Origin: Pseudorasbora parva
Taxonomy: Eukaryota; Chordata; Actinopteri; Cypriniformes; Gobionidae
Direction of reading: 5' to 3'
Assembly: GCF_024679245.1 (NCBI RefSeq)
Contig: NC_090173.1
Span: forward strand, 54,892,306 to 54,956,305
DNA: 64,000 bases
Below are positions 59,269 to 64,000 of this stretch, piece by piece. Numbering within the stretch: the first letter of the stretch is position 1; each line of letters opens with the position of its first letter. The notes beneath the pieces are model-generated. The model saw nothing but the letters and a program-made list of their open reading frames with translations. It searched no databases and was not told the origin of the DNA. The translations under genes and the position numbers were made by a program.

Positions 59269-59776
59269 ATGTTTCTCACAGCTCTGCCTAAATGAATCCT
59301 CAGAACAGCCACTAATTCCCCCCGCCTCTCTGATGCTGCTCATTAGCTGAGCCTTCGCTCAAGCCGTCAGCTATCTAAAAATGACTGTATTCCTGACAGT
59401 CACAAAACCTGTGACAAACTCAGATTGTGATGAGCACCACTGCAAGCCTCTGCAAAGAGATTCAGATGATACAATGCCTTAGAACAAGCCACTTCCAAGC
59501 ATCTAATTACATAGTGTAAAACCCAATATTTCTGACCAAGCGCGTTATTGACAATTCAACATTTAAGATGAATCAAGAAGCAACAACAGAAAGATGTGGA
59601 GGAAATGAGTGAAAAGCGTACTGGTCAGCGAAGACGCATGAGCCGTAAATAAGTGTTTTTGTAATACTAAGTATTTGCTGTATTGCTTAGGGTATTGCAT
59701 GCTAGAAGGAGGATCTATATTTCCTCCCTATTGTAGCTTATGCAACTCTGAGTAATGTCCAAAACTTTGTATTTAA
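59269..59776. other. unassigned sequence
   Basis: No recognised family or coding signal. Confidence 0.4.
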
Positions 59777-61000
59777 AAGGGGGGGGGGGGGGGGGGGGAC
59801 GACACACTGAGTTTCAGTCAATCTCATGTCATGTCTAATTAACCATGGCTATCAATCAGATTCAACTAATACAGATATGATCCAGAATCAGATTCTGAGG
59901 CTGAAATAAATTGAACAGGAGAAACAGCAGCAGCAGGACGTCCGTCTCTGTGGTATGTATTATATTTAGTGGCCTGTCAACATTTGTGTGTCTTTACTCG
60001 CAGTTTATGAGGACATGATTTGGTTTATGGACTATTGTATGCGACTAAACCTTAGCAGTAGCAAGCAAAACGGTTTTGCACGTCAGACTAGTGTAACGTT
60101 ATACATAGAACAATAATGGAGTCCGTTAGTGCATTTGAATGACGAAGCACGCTTTGTGAGAACGCTAGGTTTATGTTTGGGTGGTTTTACAATAAGCAAA
60201 CCGACAACTATAGTGGTCAGCTAAACAAATGTATTTAAACACACACCATAGATCGCATGCTCCATTGATAAATTAACTAACGTTATACACGATCGTGTTG
60301 TTTACTGATGTTTCCTTACGCGACGATAGCCAACAGCACAGACATTTGAAGCAGTTTTACTCACCGCCTGTTTCCAAAGCACGACCATTAACCTTTATCG
60401 CTGGGACCGCTCCGTCAAAAACACACTTCTTTGGTAACATTGTTGATTTCGTGAAGTCCTGAGACAGCAGTGACCGTGGACGGCAACCACTTTTGTGACA
60501 CGACTGAAACGTGATGTTGTGACTCTTCCCGTCATTTCTGCATTCAAATCTTACAGTCTATGGTTCAAATCGGTTCAAATGCAGCGCTGCCTTCCCGGAA
60601 TGTTGTGCTGAAGTGTTAAAGTCATTTAACGTCACCCATAGGAATAAAGCGGAGCGCGGCGCGACAGAAGTGTTCACGGACGACTGGATCTGCAGCTGAG
60701 AGAGTGTTTATGGGCGTGCATTTCCTCTCTCGCTCTAGTCACGCACGCGCGCACCCTACCGGGAGAAGAGCCCGTACGGCCCATACAAGGACCTTCCGCT
60801 CTATTAACGTCAAGTAGACCCATACTCGAAAAAAACTCTCCGAAACTTGTGAGAAACCGGAAGGAGTATTTTTAACACAGAAATACTCCATCAAACGTCC
60901 AACATTAGTTTTTGAAACTTTGTCTATGTTTCAGATGGGAATCCAAGTCTTTAACAGTGTAAAAAGCTCAGTATGCATGAAACAGCATTTCACCCCCCCT
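59777..61000. mobile_element. TTAA element with poly-G / poly-C ends
   Basis: TTAA (59773-59776), then AAGGGGGG and a long G run; the right end is GAAACAGCATTTCACCCCCC then CT and TTAA (61001-61004). The right-end block AACAGTGTAAAAAGCTCAGT then ATGCATGAAACAGCATTTC is an abundant cyprinid element end. A part-copy of the same right region runs off the window at 63901-64000. 1224 bp, no transposase. The G-run length may be a sequencing or assembly effect. Confidence 0.8.
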
Positions 61001-61015
61001 TTAAGGCACTTTTTG

Positions 61016-61120
61016 CGTTTCTTCGTCTCTTCATGACGGATCGCTTCCTGTACTACTCAGTTGTAAGTCGCTTTGGATAAAAGCGTCTGCTAAATGCATA
61101 AATGTAAAATGTAAAAATGT
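61016..61120 (+). mobile_element. L2-type LINE/SINE 3' tail
   Basis: TTGTAAGTCGCTTTGGATAA then AAGCGTCTGCTAAATGCATA (61061-61102), then AATGTAAAA repeats. Same tail as 15386-15448. Heavily 5'-truncated. Confidence 0.8.
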
Positions 61121-61125
61121 AAAAG

Positions 61126-61750
61126 CCCCGCCTCAAAAACTATTTTTTACCCAGGACAAAATGGCACTCAAAGCAATCAATTAATCTCAACTTGGGTTTT
61201 CTGAGTAACCAAAGCATAGTACGTGAATAGTACAGATAACTAGATTAGACAATTCAGTTAAGATGTTAAGTAAAGTTAACTAAAAAGTGTTAGTTAGAAC
61301 AACTGTTGGATTTTACAGTGTAGAAATGCACGCACACACGCACACGCACACGCAAACGCACACGCGCACACGCACGCACGCACACACAAAAAACAATCTC
61401 AAACCATTGGTTCATCATTCTACAATTGTAAAAAAAAACTAATGATTTTGCTAAAAAAATAATTAAATAAATGAATAACTCAATAGTTTGAATCTGTATT
61501 TTTCATTTTATGACAACTGCTAGTGAAATTATGTTCTACTAACTACATACATTGAGTTAGAGCAACTTACTTTATAGCATAACGCATTCTGAGGCTGATT
61601 ATTTAACAAAATGAAGTTTCGACATAATTGAGCTGTGGACCTGGAACCAATTAATCTTATCCATTTAAATTCAAATTAAATAATGTTTGAATGGAGTGCA
61701 TGGTGCATGCCATGGGGTTTGGCTGTAACTGTGTGTGAATGTTTAGTATT
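61126..61750 (+). repeat. tandem duplication, unit 1 (625 bp)
   Basis: Begins CCCCGCCTCAAAAAC and ends GTGAATGTTTAGTATT. Blocks ACCCAGGACAAAATGGCACTC, GTACGTGAATAGTACAGAT, ATGACAACTGCTAGTGAAAT and GAAGTTTCGACATAA recur in unit 2 in the same order. It carries a CA/CGCA microsatellite (61324-61388) that unit 2 lacks. Non-coding. Confidence 0.9.
61324..61388. repeat. imperfect (CA)n / (CGCA)n microsatellite
   Basis: Mixed CACG/CACA repeat within duplication unit 1. Confidence 0.95.
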
Positions 61751-61758
61751 AGGAATTT

Positions 61759-62361
61759 CCCCGCCTCCAAAACCCGTTTTTACCCAGGACAAAATGGCAC
61801 TCGAACTAATCAATCTCAATTTGGGTTTTCTGAGTAACCAAGGCATAGTACGTGAATAGTACAGATTACTAGATTAGACAATTTAGTTAAGATGTTAAGT
61901 AAGTTAAAGGAACTGTATGTAAGAAATGTATTTCAATGAATCATAAAATGGCCCTGATATGTCACTAGACATTAAGAAATCATGCTTACTTCAAATACTT
62001 ATATCTGGCAACCTCGAGTCAGGGGGGGGGGGGGGGGGGGGGAGATGGGGATACACCTCTCTGCAGTCAATTGAAAGTGATTGCAGTGCCAGTTTTGGCC
62101 ACAATCTTACATACACTTCCTTTAAATAAATGAATAACACAATAGATTGAATCAATCTTTTTTGCGTTATGACAACTGCTAGTGAAATGATGTGCCACCA
62201 AATAACTACATTGAGTAAGAGTAACTTACTTTATAGCATAATGCCTTCTGAAGTTGAGTATTTAACAAAGTGAAGTTTCGACATAACTGAGTGGTGGACC
62301 TGGAGCCTGGATGCATTCTGTATGCTATGGGTTTGGCTGTATCTGTGAATGTTTAGTATTT
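61759..62361 (+). repeat. tandem duplication, unit 2 (603 bp), with a MITE inserted
   Basis: Homologous to unit 1 over its flanks; the middle is replaced by a TTAA MITE (61908-62121). The units differ at roughly 10-20 percent of positions by eye, so the duplication is old. Confidence 0.9.
61908..62121 (+). mobile_element. TTAA MITE, AGGAACTGTATGTAAG family, copy 3
   Basis: TTAA (61904-61907) then AGGAACTGTATGTAAG; right end CTTACATACACTTCCT then TTAA (62122-62125). Compared with 12772-13089, the central part (including GGCCGG and CCAATCAC) is deleted and replaced by a G run (62024-62042). 214 bp. Confidence 0.92.
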
Positions 62362-63141
62362 GTGGGTCTGTAATAAAACTGTGCTGTCATATGTGGTGAC
62401 TCAGGGCAGCTGGACATGGCAGCCTGTGCGGGGGAGCGGTGTGACACCCCCAGAGTTTCCCCGTCCCGCGCCCAGATGAGCCGTTACCCTGGCAACACAG
62501 CGCTTCATTCATGTGACGGGCTGTTGACGCTCTGGAAGAGGCATGAGTCGCATTACACGTAATTACAGCTAACGGAGCGAGCCATTACTCTCACTGTAAT
62601 TAATGTCATCGGTGTCACTCAGAGGATACAAGCGAAGGCTTGAATTAGCAGTGTCTTTTTAGATGAATGATGCAAATGGAAAATAACGGGTGACTGTGAA
62701 AGCGGTCGATCAAAGACATTTTGCTTTGTGGCCTCAATCCCCAATGTTGATTAATGTGAGAAACAGGTATGCAGTACATAAGCACATCTATTTAACATGT
62801 TAATGGTATTTTATGTCAAACTTTGGTAACACTTTACAATAAGGCTACATAAATTAACAAAATATTTACAGCTTAGTTCATTTCAACATTTACATACATT
62901 ATCAAAATCAAAAGTTGTATCTGCTCATATTTTTAATAGACCTGACATGAACTAATAATGATCAGCTGTATTTTTTATTAAACTGGTCATAAAACACAGT
63001 TTCAGCCAGACTCGTGTTAATCTTGAGTAACTATAGAGTAGTATTGCATTCTTCATATCTCCAAAGAGTCTTTAGTTTTATCATATTTTTTATCATATTT
63101 TATAAAACAGCCGAGCTCGTGGAGGCGTGCAGTGGGCAGAG
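62362..63141. other. possible unique DNA; truncated GGTAACACTTTA end at 62825
   Basis: 62400-62660 has balanced composition (ATTACACGTAATTACAGCTA, CTCACTGTAATTAATGTCAT) and may be conserved non-coding DNA. 62825-62960 begins GGTAACACTTTACAATAAGG, the left part of the MITE family at 25481, truncated. No coding signal. Confidence 0.4.
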
Positions 63142-63521
63142 CTAAAGTATGGAAGCAGAAAAGACTCATTAATAATTCACGCCAAAAAAAACAAAAAAAA
63201 ACAAACAATGCACACGTGTAGCCAATTTCACATGCATGAAACCAAATTTACATGCACTATTCACGTGCGCAAAATAAAATTATATATTCATAAAATACAT
63301 TTCACAAATGCGAAATGCAATTCGTGGATTTACAACTGTGCACAAAAACTTACGAATGTTTAAAATGTACAAGTCTGTCCTTGAATGTGAATGTGCAAAT
63401 CGTCATTCGACTGATCCGGGTGGGAGGAGAGCGCTGCCAGGAGAGTCTCAAAAATACACACACACAAATACAACTCAATTCACACGCGAATGACAAGTCT
63501 TTTCTGCTTCCATACTAAAGA
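63142..63521. mobile_element. MITE with TAAAGTATGGAAGCAGAAAAG inverted ends
   Basis: Left CTAAAGTATGGAAGCAGAAA then AGACTCATT; right GACAAGTCTTTTCTGCTTCC then ATACTAAAG. The inverted arms are about 27 bp. The interior holds several CACATGCATGAAA/TTTACATGCAC units. Non-coding: the three overlapping frames at 63127-63518 are read-through. Confidence 0.8.
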
Positions 63522-63527
63522 GACATG

Positions 63528-63528
<1 letters not shown>

Positions 63529-63594
<66 letters not shown>
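63529..63594. repeat. (CA)n microsatellite
   Basis: Pure AC repeat directly outside the preceding MITE. Confidence 0.98.
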
Positions 63595-63596
<2 letters not shown>

Positions 63597-63877
63597 ATTT
63601 TCAATTCACTATACGTTGGTGTTTTTCACATTATATATCACTTACACGCCAATTGCCAAAAAAACACACACATTTGATGCAGTTTCACTAACTGCCCATG
63701 GTTTCCAATCATGACTGGGAACAAACACACAAACACATTTGCAGAGTTTCCTTAACGTGCGGTTATTTGCAAAGTTCTTTTCCCAAAACACACTTGTTGT
63801 TGGTGTGTGTGTCTCATCCAGGAGAAGTGCCCATGCAAGCAATTACACTTCAAAATGAAGTCATACAGGGCCATACA
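63595..63877. other. unassigned sequence
   Basis: AT/CA-rich; no family or coding signal recognised. Confidence 0.4.
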
Positions 63878-64000
63878 CCCCCCCCCCCCCCCCCCCCCCC
63901 AAAAAAAGGAGTGTATTTGGCACAGAAATACTGTCCATACTGTAATAGGTCCAACTGGCTTTTTGAAATGTTGTTCATGTTTAGCATGAGAATCAACTAG
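63878..64000. mobile_element. poly-C tract and part-copy of the 59777 element, cut by window end
   Basis: A C23 run, then AAAAAAAGGAGTGTATTTGG and CACAGAAATACT, GTCCAACTGGCTTTTTGAAA and TGTTCATGTTTAGCATGAGAATC. These match 60870-60950 (ACACAGAAATACTCC, CGTCCAAC, TTTTTGAAACTTTG, TGGGAATCC). The element continues past the window. Confidence 0.65.

Overview
The window reads as non-coding DNA from a teleost fish, most likely a cyprinid (zebrafish, carp or barb type). The evidence is the very dense set of dispersed repeats typical of that group: an L2-clade LINE, Tc1-like transposons, hAT elements with 8-bp target duplications, many short elements bounded by TTAA, and long CT/GT/AT microsatellites. 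No complete host gene is visible. Nearly every open frame lies in a repeat, a microsatellite or a decayed transposon. The only host-exon candidates are two very short splice-flanked stretches (26009-26055 and 39051-39113), so the window could be intergenic or inside a large intron.

Layout. 1-2.4 kb: 5'-truncated L2 LINE on the minus strand, with a readable reverse transcriptase. 2.9-3.2 kb: decayed RecQ-like helicase fragment, followed by a CT array. 4.2-6.2 kb: two palindromic MITEs and a 1.24-kb hAT element. 6.9-13.1 kb: TTAA-bounded elements and a strong fold-back at 11.6-12.2 kb. 13.3-14.0 kb: one arm of a family that recurs as a fold-back at 27.7 kb. 15-21 kb: element fragments, a GA array, and more TTAA elements. 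20.4-22.4 kb and 32.7-34.7 kb: two copies of one long element, each split by a different insertion. The insertion at 33-34.4 kb carries an inverted pair of tRNA-like sequences. 23.6-25.8 kb: three further terminal-inverted-repeat elements. 27.6-29.4 kb: a minisatellite of about 41 bp interrupted by the fold-back. 36.2-37.2 kb: a Tc1-like transposon with both ends. 42.1-43.2 kb: a Tc1-like fragment nested in a hAT. 44-46.3 kb: a hAT nested in a TTAA element. 48.2-51.0 kb: a hAT inside an AT array inside another element. 52.3-59.3 kb: GT arrays, a GC-rich hAT and repeat fragments. 59.8-62.4 kb: another TTAA element and an old tandem duplication. 63.1-64 kb: further element pieces running off the end.

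No gene set works together here. What can be read is the insertion history: order of nesting, target-site duplications, and movement of tRNA-like and helicase fragments inside repeats. I see no convincing new biological system. The items most worth checking are the tRNA-like inverted pair, the 63-nt candidate exon with a triplicated 15-bp unit, the helicase relic and the nested elements. Family names come from recognition of end sequences and need a repeat-library search to confirm.
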